A stretch of 64,000 bases of DNA from assembly GCA_022640915.1 (NCBI GenBank), contig JALCCT010000001.1:225211-289210 (forward strand), in the 5' to 3' direction. Source of the DNA: Bifidobacterium sp. GTDB lineage: Bacteria; Actinomycetota; Actinomycetes; Actinomycetales; Bifidobacteriaceae. Below are positions 29,909-38,294 of the stretch, one piece after another. A program made the position numbers and the translations under genes. The notes below the pieces were generated by a model. It was given only the letters and a program-made list of their open reading frames with translations, ran no database searches and had not been told where the DNA came from. Position 1 is the stretch's first letter; each line of letters opens with the position of its first letter.

Positions 29909-30619
29909 TCAGTTGAATATGCCGTAGGTGTCGCACATTGCAGAACCAGATGTGCCGGAGCCCTCCTTGTGAGACTTCTGTTGGCCATTCACGGTTACCG
30001 TGCAGCTGACCTTCTGATCACTTGCACCCATAAAATCACCGGTAACGCTTATGGTGTAGCCTTTCTTGGCATCGTCGCCAGATATGGTCTTGGACCACTG
30101 CCCGTTGAAGTCTTCGGTGTTAGTGGAGCCCGCTTCTCCCCAAATCACCGTACCCTTGCCGGTCGCAGTTGCTTCCAAAACAACTTGGGCATTTGATGAA
30201 GTTGACTTCGTTGAATCAGAGGAACTTGACTCTTTCGCGGTTGAACTTGACTGCGCCGATCCCGCCTGTGTTGCGACATCTTTCAGCGCCTTGGACGCGC
30301 TCGCTTGGATGGCAAACGTCACAATAAGCGCGATAACGCAGAGAATGGAACCGGCAATTGCCAGTCCACGACCTTTCTTCTTATGCTTCGCACCTGTCGT
30401 AAAAATCGAGATCAGACCGAAGACCAAGCCAATGAAACCAAGAACCGCGGCCACGTTATTGACAATTGGAATCCACGACAATACCAATCCCAGAACCCCT
30501 AGGACAAGTGCCGTGACCGACATCCCACTTGTCCCTTTCCCAACAGGCCCCTGCTGATACGGAGCACCAATCGGAGGCTGCTGCATTGGCGGTTGTGCCT
30601 GGAACTGCTGTGGAGGCAT
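29909..30619 (-). CDS. DUF4190 membrane protein with MmpS-like C-terminal domain
   Basis: A Pro/Gln-rich N-terminus (1-30) leads into three membrane helices (about 33-50, 54-75, 85-105) of the DUF4190 type. A Ser/Thr-rich linker (115-145) follows, then a small extracellular beta-domain (about 146-236: VVLEATATGKGTVIWGEAGS, Cys pair at VSCTV and SAMC) like MmpS accessory proteins. The first ATG is 30619. The open frame continues upstream as TEPTQPQQP to an ATT codon at 30649 with GAAGGGAA just before it, and that fits a typical MTEPTQPQQP N-terminus. Role in the island unknown. It is cell-envelope located. Confidence 0.75.
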   Translation of the reverse strand: MPPQQFQAQPPMQQPPIGAPYQQGPVGKGTSGMSVTALVLGVLGLVLSWIPIVNNVAAVLGFIGLVFGLISIFTTGAKHKKKGRGLAIAGSILCVIALIVTFAIQASASKALKDVATQAGSAQSSSTAKESSSSDSTKSTSSNAQVVLEATATGKGTVIWGEAGSTNTEDFNGQWSKTISGDDAKKGYTISVTGDFMGASDQKVSCTVTVNGQQKSHKEGSGTSGSAMCDTYGIFN

Positions 30620-30756
30620 AGGCTGCTGAGGTTGGGTTGGTTCTGTAATAAAATTCCCTTCGGTCTCTGCCAGGCATCAACGCCTTGGCTAAACCTTAGT
30701 TTATCCTGAAAATCACATGAACGCGATCCCCGTGTCGCCAAAAGGCCAAGCAGCTT

Positions 30757-31179
30757 TTACACATCAAAATCCCCCACCAGCCGCGGCAAAGCCAGACGCT
30801 GATAATCATTGATGACCTGCAACGTCACATCCAGCTCACAGGCGATTAGATAGACATCACCCTCATACACGTTCTCGGCGCTCGCGTATTCGACCTGGTC
30901 GATGAGTCTGAGCGCCGTGTAGCGTCTGGCTCGCAGCTCGGTCTTGGTTTCCGCCGTTCCCCTGCAGTTCGCATCAAGGTATCTGGCGTGCGCGAGTTCG
31001 TGGCACAGCGTGCATCTTTTCTGGAATTCCAGCATGTTCCCGTCGATGACGACCGTCCTCATGCGGTCGAAGTAGAAGCCGCACAGCCCGTTCCTCAACG
31101 GGCGCTCCTCGACGTGCAGCCCAAGCGACTCCGCTTCGTCGAACAGCTCCCCGAGACCTACCACGCTACCTGCCTTCAC
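30757..31179 (-). CDS. ImmA/IrrE-family metallo-endopeptidase
   Basis: This small (140 aa) zinc protease has the motif CHELAHARY: His60, Glu61 and His64. ImmA-type proteases cleave XRE repressors of mobile elements and trigger induction. The GTG start at 31179 is set by a GAGGG box and by lying 10 nt after the RhuM stop. A longer upstream frame overlaps RhuM and has no protein-like composition. It is the third gene of an XRE-RhuM-ImmA operon. Confidence 0.85.
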   Translation of the reverse strand: MKAGSVVGLGELFDEAESLGLHVEERPLRNGLCGFYFDRMRTVVIDGNMLEFQKRCTLCHELAHARYLDANCRGTAETKTELRARRYTALRLIDQVEYASAENVYEGDVYLIACELDVTLQVINDYQRLALPRLVGDFDV

Positions 31180-31189
31180 CGGGTTTCCC

Positions 31190-32206
31190 TCACGCGCCTT
31201 CCTTCTTCTCAACGCGTCTGATCCGTCGCTCGAAGTCGGACAGCTGCGCCGGGTCGATGGCATTGAACTTCCTGAACTCCTCCTTCGCCTTCGCGTCCGC
31301 CTGTTTCCTGGTCCTCTTCCCCTTGCCCTGCAGTATTTGCCCGCCGGTGAACTGGATGTACTGGTCGACCAGGACGATGCATTGGGCCATGGTCGTGGTC
31401 TGCATGTTCTCGATGCGCGTCTCAATGGCGTCGAGGAATCCGGATGACAGTCGGTTAAGCCGGTCGAGTTCCTTCTCGTCGAGATAGTTCTTGGCTATGG
31501 TCACATCCGAAGGGTGAACGCGTCCCTCCGGCGCGCCTTTCCACGTGGTCAGGCCCATGTGCGGCTTGGATGAGTCGGCCCTGCCGTTGATGATCTCCGG
31601 CGCTGTATGACCGGTGGCCGCGTAATGGAACCGGTTTTGGACCTCCTGATAGAATTCACGCGTGATGGGCGAATCGGAGTCGTAGTCGACGCTGATTTCC
31701 TGGAACACCTCGCAGATCTTCACATAGAACCGTTTCTCGCTGGTTCTGATGTCTCTGACGCGTCGAAGGAGCTCGTCGAAGTAGTCCTTGCCGAAGGGCC
31801 TGCCGTTCTTCAGCATGTCGTCGTTCAACACGAATCCCTTGACGATGAACTCCTTGAGCGTGCCCGTGGCCCATTGGCGGAATCTGGTCGCCTGCATGCT
31901 GTTGACCCTGTACCCGACTGCGATGATCGCATCCAGATTGTAGAAGTTCACCGTGTAGGTCTTACCATCCGCGGCAGTTGTCAAAAATCCTTTGACAACT
32001 GAATCCTGCTGCAATTCTCCAGTAGCAAAAACGTTTTTCAAATGGTAGCTGATGGTCTGCTTGGTCGTCCCAAATAGATCGGCCATGCCGTTCTGGGATA
32101 GCCAAAATGATTCATTCCAGTAGGTGACCTGCACAGGAACGTTCCTGCCGTCGGACTGGTAGAGGACGATATCCGCGCTTGGTTGCTTCTCAATATCGTC
32201 GCTCAT
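31190..32206 (-). CDS. RhuM family protein
   Basis: This 338-aa protein belongs to the RhuM (virulence RhuM) family, often carried on islands and defence or toxin loci, with no settled biochemical function. The N-terminal part contains a helix-turn-helix-like element (WLSQNGMADLFGTTKQTISYHLKNVF, about 33-58) and the family block YNLDAIIAVGYRVNSMQATRFRQWATGTLKEFIVKGF. A Lys-rich C-terminus follows. Its ATG overlaps the stop of the XRE gene by 4 nt, so the two are coupled. Confidence 0.88.
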   Translation of the reverse strand: MSDDIEKQPSADIVLYQSDGRNVPVQVTYWNESFWLSQNGMADLFGTTKQTISYHLKNVFATGELQQDSVVKGFLTTAADGKTYTVNFYNLDAIIAVGYRVNSMQATRFRQWATGTLKEFIVKGFVLNDDMLKNGRPFGKDYFDELLRRVRDIRTSEKRFYVKICEVFQEISVDYDSDSPITREFYQEVQNRFHYAATGHTAPEIINGRADSSKPHMGLTTWKGAPEGRVHPSDVTIAKNYLDEKELDRLNRLSSGFLDAIETRIENMQTTTMAQCIVLVDQYIQFTGGQILQGKGKRTRKQADAKAKEEFRKFNAIDPAQLSDFERRIRRVEKKEGA

Positions 32207-32592
32207 CGCCCCTCACCCCCCTGGCTTTCACGAGACTTGTTCTCGTCGTGCAATGCAGCAACGCCGAAGCTTTCCGGATCCATGACGACACGATCGATCA
32301 GCGCCTCACGCTGGGACTCATCCTCATACGGACCCATCTCCTTAATGAGACGAGAGTATGCGGCGTCCATAATTTCGCGCGGATCCACGCCAATTAGTTC
32401 ACAGGTGTTAAGAAACGCCTCGAATGGCATAGATGGGTGCGCATTGATCCACCTTGAATAACCAGACCTTGAATGCCCCAATTTGTCAGCTACTTCCGTT
32501 TGTGACATTTCGGTTGTCTGGAACGCTCCTTTGAGCTGAAGCCCGATCAATTGAGCGAAACGTTGACTTCTTTTGTTCTCATTATAACTCAT
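32203..32592 (-). CDS. XRE-family helix-turn-helix regulator (first gene of rhuM operon)
   Basis: From ATG 32592 the product is 129 aa. The HTH reads MSQTEVADKLGHSRSGYSRWINAHPSMPFEAFLNTCELIGVDP (about residues 29-71). The remainder is short and charged. No strong ribosome binding site is visible, and the longer frame from 32628 is less likely. It is divergent from another XRE gene at 32709, like the paired regulators of mobile-element switches, and ImmA in the same operon is a possible processing protease. Confidence 0.82.
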   Translation of the reverse strand: MSYNENKRSQRFAQLIGLQLKGAFQTTEMSQTEVADKLGHSRSGYSRWINAHPSMPFEAFLNTCELIGVDPREIMDAAYSRLIKEMGPYEDESQREALIDRVVMDPESFGVAALHDENKSRESQGGEGR

Positions 32593-32672
32593 AGAGGTCA
32601 GTATATTTCTACGTTTGAATAAATGCAATCTACAAAGTAGGTAACATTTTTCTCAAATAAGCAACACGCCGA

Positions 32673-32701
32673 TTGACATTTCCACATCAGTAGATTATGT
32701 T
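32673..32701 (+). promoter_or_regulatory. Promoter of the rightward XRE gene
   Basis: TTGACA (32673-32678), 17 bp, TATGTT (32696-32701). The expected transcription start falls at about 32708, next to ATG 32709, so the mRNA would be leaderless. Confidence 0.65.
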
Positions 32702-32708
32702 TTCTCAT

Positions 32709-32963
32709 ATGAGCAAATCAGAACTACGTTTGTGGATAGGAAACAGAGTTTCCGACCTCATTAAATCCAAGGGGATGACCAAACGCGCCATCTCGGAGAA
32801 ATCCGGCATGCCCTACTCCAGTCTCAACAGCAAACTCAAAGGTTACAGGGGTTTTGACGTCGAAGACATACTCGCGCTCGCCGAAGCCATTCATGAAAAA
32901 CCTGCAAACCTACTACCACCCCAATTCCACAACCCTGCGCTCGCAGAGGAGCAGGAGTCATGA
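32709..32963 (+). CDS. Small XRE-family helix-turn-helix protein
   Basis: 84 aa from ATG 32709; ATG 32697 would lie within the -10 box and is rejected. The HTH is MTKRAISEKSGMPYSSLNSKLKGYRGFDVEDILALAEAI. It probably acts as the opposing switch regulator to the leftward XRE gene. The 3' end (HNPALAEEQES and stop) recurs almost unchanged 0.65 kb downstream. Confidence 0.82.
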   Translation: MSKSELRLWIGNRVSDLIKSKGMTKRAISEKSGMPYSSLNSKLKGYRGFDVEDILALAEAIHEKPANLLPPQFHNPALAEEQES

Positions 32964-32967
32964 GGGA
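32926..32967 (+). repeat. Direct repeat copy 1, 3' tail of the XRE gene
   Basis: About 42 bp ending GCAGAGGAGCAGGAGTCATGA match 33588-33630 at roughly three of four positions, encoding HNPALAEEQES here and HNPAFAEEQRS there. Confidence 0.7.
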
Positions 32968-33004
32968 CTTACTGCCGCTCCCGGGGATCTCGTTCGGATC
33001 GGAG

Positions 33005-33571
33005 CTACGGGCAATCGATAGTCTGCTTGATTGTCTCGTCTCTATGTACCCCGAGCTCACTGATCCACGCTACATGGATGACTGCGGCGATTTTCACGGG
33101 CATATCCCGGAAAGCCGGAGACCGGCGTGCACGCTCTTGTTCGACGATCTTCTTCATCGTGCCAGTGAGATCAATGCTCACTTCGCGGAATTTGGCGACA
33201 TGACCGAATCGGCCATGTCCTATGGCTGCTCGACCGGACTCGATGAACACGGAGACTTCATCAGCTTCCCTTGCGCAGTCGTTTCGTATGGTGATGACCG
33301 AACCGTTCTCGATCCCGGGGATCCAGTGGTATACGGTCTGGTCGCTGCCAACTTTGAGCGCGCGATTGCTGAGCGTATTCGCGTCCAGGCTTATCTGGTT
33401 CGAGTCTTCGGCCAGCTTGTTGGCCGCCCTGGCTTCACGGTTGGCCGTCTCGGCGAGCTCGTTCGCGTTCTTCGCCATCTTATTGGCCTTGCGTGCTTGG
33501 AAGACCGCGACGAGGGAGAGGGCAATCCCGGCAATGCCAACGACGATCGAGCTGATATCGGTCCAGTTCAT
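33005..33571 (-). CDS. Membrane-anchored coiled-coil protein, function unknown
   Basis: 188 aa. One N-terminal membrane helix (about 7-25, ISSIVVGIAGIALSLVAVF) is followed by a long Ala/Asn/Glu-rich coiled coil (26-75, with repeats of ANELAETANREARAANKLAE type) and a soluble C-terminal domain with VITIRNDCAREADEV. This composition is natural for protein, whereas the opposing frame on the plus strand is not. The ATG at 33571 has only a weak GGA box. It lies between two copies of the XRE gene tail, in the opposite orientation, as if inserted. Confidence 0.65.
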   Translation of the reverse strand: MNWTDISSIVVGIAGIALSLVAVFQARKANKMAKNANELAETANREARAANKLAEDSNQISLDANTLSNRALKVGSDQTVYHWIPGIENGSVITIRNDCAREADEVSVFIESGRAAIGHGRFGHVAKFREVSIDLTGTMKKIVEQERARRSPAFRDMPVKIAAVIHVAWISELGVHRDETIKQTIDCP

Positions 33572-33587
33572 AAGTCCAATCTACCGC

Positions 33588-33630
33588 GACTGCATAATCC
33601 CGCGTTTGCAGAGGAGCAGAGATCATGAGT
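33588..33630 (+). repeat. Direct repeat copy 2
   Basis: Second copy of the XRE 3' tail (encoding LHNPAFAEEQRS and stop), running directly into the start of the excisionase-like gene at 33625. Confidence 0.7.
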
Positions 33631-33729
33631 GACACGGTTGAGTACCTGCCGAAGTGGGTTGGTCTTGCGGAAGCGGAGAAGCTTCTTGACATGGATCGTC
33701 GCACGATTTGGGTCTATCTCAGTAAGTGT
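33625..33729 (+). pseudogene. Truncated excisionase-like HTH gene
   Basis: Starts with a good ribosome binding site (GAGGAG) and reads MSDTVEYLPKWVGLAEAEKL, then LDMDRRTIWVYLSK, the beginning of a helix-turn-helix of the excisionase (HTH_17) type. After 33 or so codons it runs into the IS256-type inverted repeat. No continuation is visible beyond the insertion at 35108. Confidence 0.68.
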
Positions 33730-35107
33730 GTAACTGGTGTTTTTCATTATTGGTTCCTGCTGTCCGGCCAGCGGTCGGCGAAGGTGATGGCGAACGCGTT
33801 CAATGCGGGTTTCCATCGTGTGACCCATCGTACCTGGCCTCTGCCGGTAGGGTCGAGTGAGCGCACGGTCAGGTAGAGGCATTTCAATGCTGCCTGCTCG
33901 TTGGGGAAATGCCCGCGTGCTCGGATGGAGCGACGGAACCGGGCGTTCAGACACGCGAATCGCGTTCGTGGAGCAGATGACCTTGCGGATCTCCACGTCG
34001 TAGTCCAGGAAAGGGATGAACCGTTCCCACGCGTTCAACCACAAGCCTTTGATGGCAGGATATTTGCTCTCCCAGTGTTCGAGCATCTCGTCGCGCGCGG
34101 TCTCGGCCGCCGCAGGCGTGGCGGCCGTGTAGATCGGCTTGACGTCGCGGCGCAACGCGTCCCAGTCCTTCTTGGACGCATATGCGAACGTATTGCGCAT
34201 CAGGTGGATCACGCACGTCTGCACGATCGACAGCGGCCAGACCGCCTCCACCGCGTCGGGCAGACCCTTCAACCCGTCGCAGACAAGGAAGAACACGTCC
34301 ATGACACCCCGGTTCTTCAGATCGGTCAGCACGCTCAACCAGTACTTGGCGCCTTCCGACGCCGGAGAGCCCCAAATGCCCAACACATCGCGGCTACCGT
34401 CCAAGCCGACGCCGATGGCCGCGTAGAACGCGCGGTTGGCGACCTGCCCGTCGCGCACCTTGACTTTCGAATCGCGTCGATGAACACCGCCGCATACACC
34501 GCATCCAAGGGTCTTGACGCCCACTCGTTCATCTCCTCGACGACGCGGTCGGTGATCCGGCTGACCGTCTCCCTGGACACACTCGCCCCGTAGATCTCCT
34601 GGAAATGCGCGCTGATCTCCCCGGTCGTCAGACCTTTCGCATACAGGGAGAGCACCACCTCGTCCAGATCATTGAGTCGCCGCTGCCGTTTTTTCACGAT
34701 GACCGGCTCGAACGAGGCGTCACGATCACGCGGCACGGTGATCTCGACCGGGCCAACCGCATCGGTGACCACCGTCTTCGAAATGGTGCCGTTGCGCGCG
34801 TTCGAAGAGCGTCCCTCGGGGTTTTTCTCATGCTTGGCGCGGCCCAGATGCTCGCTCATCTCCTCGTCCAACGCCGTTTCCAGCACCGTCTTGGTGAACT
34901 GCTTGAGCAAACCGCCCGGACCGGTCAACGCCAGCCCCTGCCGTTTGGCCATGCGCACCAGTTCAACGGCCGCAACCATCTCGGCGGGCCGCTCCTGCTC
35001 GGGCCCCTTGTTCCTGGCTGTCATACCAGCCATTGTCTCAGTCGGCATAATCACCGGCTCCTTCCCACCCATCCAGAGGACAGGCAATCAAAGCCAGTTA
35101 CACACTT
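33724..35107 (-). mobile_element. IS256-family insertion sequence, defective
   Basis: About 1.38 kb bounded by 14-bp perfect inverted repeats AAGTGTGTAACTGG (33724-33737; complement at 35094-35107). The termini may extend about 15 bp further, since both flanks keep partial similarity. I find no target-site duplication. It encodes one IS256-type transposase broken by frameshifts. Confidence 0.85.
33747..35048 (-). pseudogene. IS256-family transposase, frameshifted
   Basis: The first part is intact from MPTETMAGMTARNKGPEQE to FIDAI, with the domain start ISKTVVTDAVGPVEITVPRDRD. At about 34480 one base is lost and the protein continues in the next frame as KVRDGQVANRAFYAAIGVG, through GLKGLPDAVEAVWPLSIVQTC to ICSTNAI. 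A second frameshift at about 33955 throws off the C-terminal segment (FRRSIRARGHFPNEQAALKC in a third frame). Both lie in the catalytic region, so transposase is inactive. Confidence 0.88.
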
Positions 35108-35131
35108 TTTAGAACAGTCCCCACACCTTAT

Positions 35132-35150
35132 ATGTGGTAATAGATGTGGC
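35132..35150 (+). promoter_or_regulatory. Putative integrase arm-type sites, right
   Basis: ATGTGGTAA (35132-35140) and ATGTGG (35144-35149), 12 bp apart, mirror the left pair at 27251 and 27263 in sequence, orientation and spacing. Confidence 0.55.
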
Positions 35151-35208
35151 ACCGATTCATATATAGTTCGTAACCCATTGTTATCAAACGTTTCCACTAG
35201 AAACATAC

Positions 35209-35232
35209 CGATTACCATCAGCTCCACGAACA
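35209..35232 (+). repeat. attR core
   Basis: Copy of the 24-nt tRNA-Ala 3' segment with one mismatch. It is not accompanied by tRNA sequence upstream, so it marks the right end of the island. Confidence 0.88.
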
Positions 35233-35828
35233 GGGTTTCCGGAGTCTCTCGGGGGCCCTTCTTCATAGTGGAAACGTGGAACGAAGACGATTCCACGTTT
35301 GGCTTGAGTCTCGCGCGGCAGGTTTACGATCTCACGACGACGTTCTCATAAGGGGACTTTCAGAAATACAGTCCCAAGGATTCCTGCAGGGCAACAGGCC
35401 ACTTCGCTGTGCTTCACGTTCGTTGCGAAGCACAGCACAACCGCTGTGACCCTCGTCACACCGTCATACAGCGTTCACAATGATCCATTCCTTGGCCGGG
35501 TGGCGTTTCATCCTAGACTTCATTTCGATTTGAGCATCTACTGCGAACAGCGAGTCATGGGCAAATAACCCGGCAATGACATTGCACCGAAACGCAGCTG
35601 TAACAGGAGCTCTTGCACACCACCAGCGCGGTGTCGTACAGTCGCGCTACACGCCAAGCGCCCAGCACCTCGGCTCAACGAGCTACCCACTATCCGTACC
35701 TCGCTTTTGGGACACGTTTCCCGCACAGCATTTCGTTCCCTGCATTCTGCGCCGCCGTATGTGCACACCTCAGCGCTGCACCTGCGCAGCACCGCACAAC
35801 GTATAGCTAAACCCAGTTGGAGCACACC
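35233..35828. other. Intergenic region upstream of the STAS-fused synthase
   Basis: About 600 bp without a gene. It holds two clear hairpins: AAACGTGGAA/TTCCACGTTT at 35272-35300 and GCTGTGCTTC/GAAGCACAGC at 35406-35436. The first lies close to attR and may terminate transcription leaving the island. The long leader suggests regulation of the synthase, but I recognise no riboswitch. Confidence 0.5.
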
Positions 35829-38294
35829 ATGAAACCGACACAACTCATCATCGCCCGCACCATCGCAATCTTCGTCGTGGCCACAGGCATCGTATACGTC
35901 TCATGGCGATGGGCGTTCACGCTCAATATGAACGCCTTATGGCTGGCCATTCCCCTCGCCCTGGCCGAAACATACTCGCTTGGGGAAGCGATTCTCTACG
36001 CATTCACCATGTGGCACTCCCGCAACAGGCCTTCTCCCCCATCAGCTCGCAAGGGGCTGAGCGTGGATATCTTCATCACCACCTACAACGAACCGCTTGA
36101 GCTGGTGCTGAAGACCGCGCTCGCCGCCAAAAGCGTGGCGTACCCGCATAAGACCTGGATTCTCGATGATGGGCAGCGCCCCGAATTCGAAACAGCTGCG
36201 GAGCGCATCGGCGTAGGTTACATCACCCGCGGTGCCGAGTGGGATGGCAAACCACGATTCGCCAAAGCCGGGAACATCAACAACGCCTTGTTCCAGACCG
36301 ATGGCGAATTCGTCGCCATACTCGATGCCGACCAGGTACCGAATCCCATGTTCCTCGACCATGTGCTCGGCTATTTCGAGGATGAGGCCGTGGCGTTCGT
36401 CCAAACGCCGCAGGAGTTCTGGAATGTCGGGAAGACCGATCCGCTCGGCAGCCGGGCGGAGCTGTTCTACGGGCCAATTCAACGAGGCAAGGACGGCTGG
36501 GATGCCGCGTTCTTCTGCGGCTCCAATGCGGTGCTGCGGCGCGAGGCGCTGATGGCACTCGGACTGTCGTCATACACGAGAAGCTCGCTTGCCACCGTGC
36601 GCCGTGTGCTGCGCCGCGCCAAAACGCAGATGCAGGGCCTGCGCGCTCGGTGGTACCGCGTCAACCCAGCCGCAGAGCGCACCGCAGTCGAAGTCATTGC
36701 CTCGATCTCCGGCTGCGAAGCGAGGCTGCGTCGCGGGCAGCCGCTTGTCGATATTCTCGACCAACTTGCCGATGACATTGCCGAGTCCCAGCAGATCGAA
36801 GTCGCCTTGCCTGACGACGTGCTCGTCACGCTCTCGCAGATCGAATCTGAGGTCACGCACATCGCCGGCGAACAGGCTCTGGTCATCAATCCGATGCGGA
36901 CGAACTCCATCACGGAAGACATGGTGACGGCGCTGCATTTGCACGCCATGGGCTGGTCGAGCATCTATCATCATGAGGTACTGGTGCAAGGCTTGGCGCC
37001 CGAGGATCTCAAGACTATGCTCTCGCAGCGCAACCGTTGGGCTTTGGGTACCATGCAAGTGTTTTTCGCGCAAAACCCGCTGTTCGTGCCCGGCCTTTCC
37101 CTAGGTCAGCGGCTCATGTATCTGTCCACTATGACCAGCTATCTCAACGGTTTCGCAGCAGTCACGTTCCTCGCTGCCCCCATCGTGTATCTCACCACGG
37201 GAATATTCCCGCTGAACGCCGACCCCATGACGTTCTTCGCGCATTTTCTTCCCTTCTTCCTGCTGTGCCAGGCGTTCTTCCAAGTCACCGGTCACGGTTG
37301 CCGCGGCATCTGGAAAGGACAGCAGATGTCGATCGCACTCTTCCCCACATGGATTGAGGCGACCGCAAAAGGCTTGGTGGCAGCGACAACCGGACGACGC
37401 ATGGATTTTTCAGTGACGTCCAAAACGAAATCCGAGGCGAATATGGGCTTCCGTTGGATCATCCCCCAACTTGTCGCCATGGGCTTGCTGCTCGTGGCTT
37501 CCGGCATCGGAGTGGCGCGTGCAGCATCCGGCGCATCCGGCCTGCCGTCCACCTTGGTCTCGCTTGGCTGGGTGGCAATCGATATGGCGTTGCTATGGGC
37601 TGCGGTTTCCGCAGCTCGATATCGAGGGCCGAAAGACAGCGAGATCACTGCGCCGACCCTGCCCCAGCACGAGCTGCTGGCGGCATTGCTGACCAGTTCT
37701 ACCTCATCGCAGCCCAATACGCTGGGCGAGCAGCTCACCCAGCTGCGCGTCTCTCCCAGCATGCCAATGAAGGATGACGTCGCGATCGGTTCAAAAGTGC
37801 ATGCATTCGGCCCGATTCTCGACGCGCACGCGGCGCTGGAGCTGCGCAATGCAGTGGCTGCGGAGCTCGGTGGTATATCAGGCAGCCGCGAAACAATCAT
37901 TCTCGTTGATGTTTCAAAAGTGACCACTGTAAGCTCGGCCGGCATCGCCTGTCTCATGCAGACACTGCATCTGGTGCGCGCCGAAGGCTCTGATATGCGC
38001 ATCTTCGGGGTCTGTCAGGCACTCGACGCCGCTAACCTCGCATATCGCATCGACGGGCTCACACGCGTGTACAAGGGCCTGGCCGAAGCGTGGGCGGCGC
38101 ACCCTAGCGGCTCGGCGCGCAAGGCCGGGCAGCATCAATCATCAGCTAATCATTCACAGCCCAGCCCGCGAACCGAAGTCAACGTCCCGCACGGGTCTGG
38201 CATTTCAGACAACACCACTGTCGCGAATGAGACCGGCACAACCTCAATGACAGTCTATGAAACCTTGGAAAGCGATGCTGCGAACGACTTTTGA
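35829..38294 (+). CDS. BcsA-like processive glycan synthase fused to a C-terminal STAS domain
   Basis: This is a membrane GT2 synthase of the cellulose synthase type, polymerising and extruding a beta-glycan. 821 aa from ATG 35829 (GGAG box). Two N-terminal spans (about 10-28, 36-60) precede the GT domain with DDG (113-115), DAD (166-168), TED (362-364) and QRNRW (400-404). An extra 115 residues (about 243-358) sit between the FFCGSN segment and TED. At least four more spans follow (about 430-595). BcsA would then have PilZ; here residues 655-755 form a STAS domain with VDVSKVTTVSSAG (Ser702/Ser703). Two GH26-like genes follow. The product polymer is not predictable; mixed-linkage glucan or mannan are options. 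Confidence 0.85.
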   Translation: MKPTQLIIARTIAIFVVATGIVYVSWRWAFTLNMNALWLAIPLALAETYSLGEAILYAFTMWHSRNRPSPPSARKGLSVDIFITTYNEPLELVLKTALAAKSVAYPHKTWILDDGQRPEFETAAERIGVGYITRGAEWDGKPRFAKAGNINNALFQTDGEFVAILDADQVPNPMFLDHVLGYFEDEAVAFVQTPQEFWNVGKTDPLGSRAELFYGPIQRGKDGWDAAFFCGSNAVLRREALMALGLSSYTRSSLATVRRVLRRAKTQMQGLRARWYRVNPAAERTAVEVIASISGCEARLRRGQPLVDILDQLADDIAESQQIEVALPDDVLVTLSQIESEVTHIAGEQALVINPMRTNSITEDMVTALHLHAMGWSSIYHHEVLVQGLAPEDLKTMLSQRNRWALGTMQVFFAQNPLFVPGLSLGQRLMYLSTMTSYLNGFAAVTFLAAPIVYLTTGIFPLNADPMTFFAHFLPFFLLCQAFFQVTGHGCRGIWKGQQMSIALFPTWIEATAKGLVAATTGRRMDFSVTSKTKSEANMGFRWIIPQLVAMGLLLVASGIGVARAASGASGLPSTLVSLGWVAIDMALLWAAVSAARYRGPKDSEITAPTLPQHELLAALLTSSTSSQPNTLGEQLTQLRVSPSMPMKDDVAIGSKVHAFGPILDAHAALELRNAVAAELGGISGSRETIILVDVSKVTTVSSAGIACLMQTLHLVRAEGSDMRIFGVCQALDAANLAYRIDGLTRVYKGLAEAWAAHPSGSARKAGQHQSSANHSQPSPRTEVNVPHGSGISDNTTVANETGTTSMTVYETLESDAANDF

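Noticed and set aside
32960..33628. 222-codon plus-strand frame starting with an ATGA overlap after the XRE gene
   Set aside because: The opposite strand encodes a membrane helix plus a long regular coiled coil, which is far more protein-like. The plus frame is probably open by chance, though its ends fall in the direct repeats.
35272..35436. Riboswitch or attenuator before the STAS synthase
   Set aside because: Two hairpins exist but neither matches a known riboswitch core (including c-di-GMP types) and neither is followed by a T run close to the gene.
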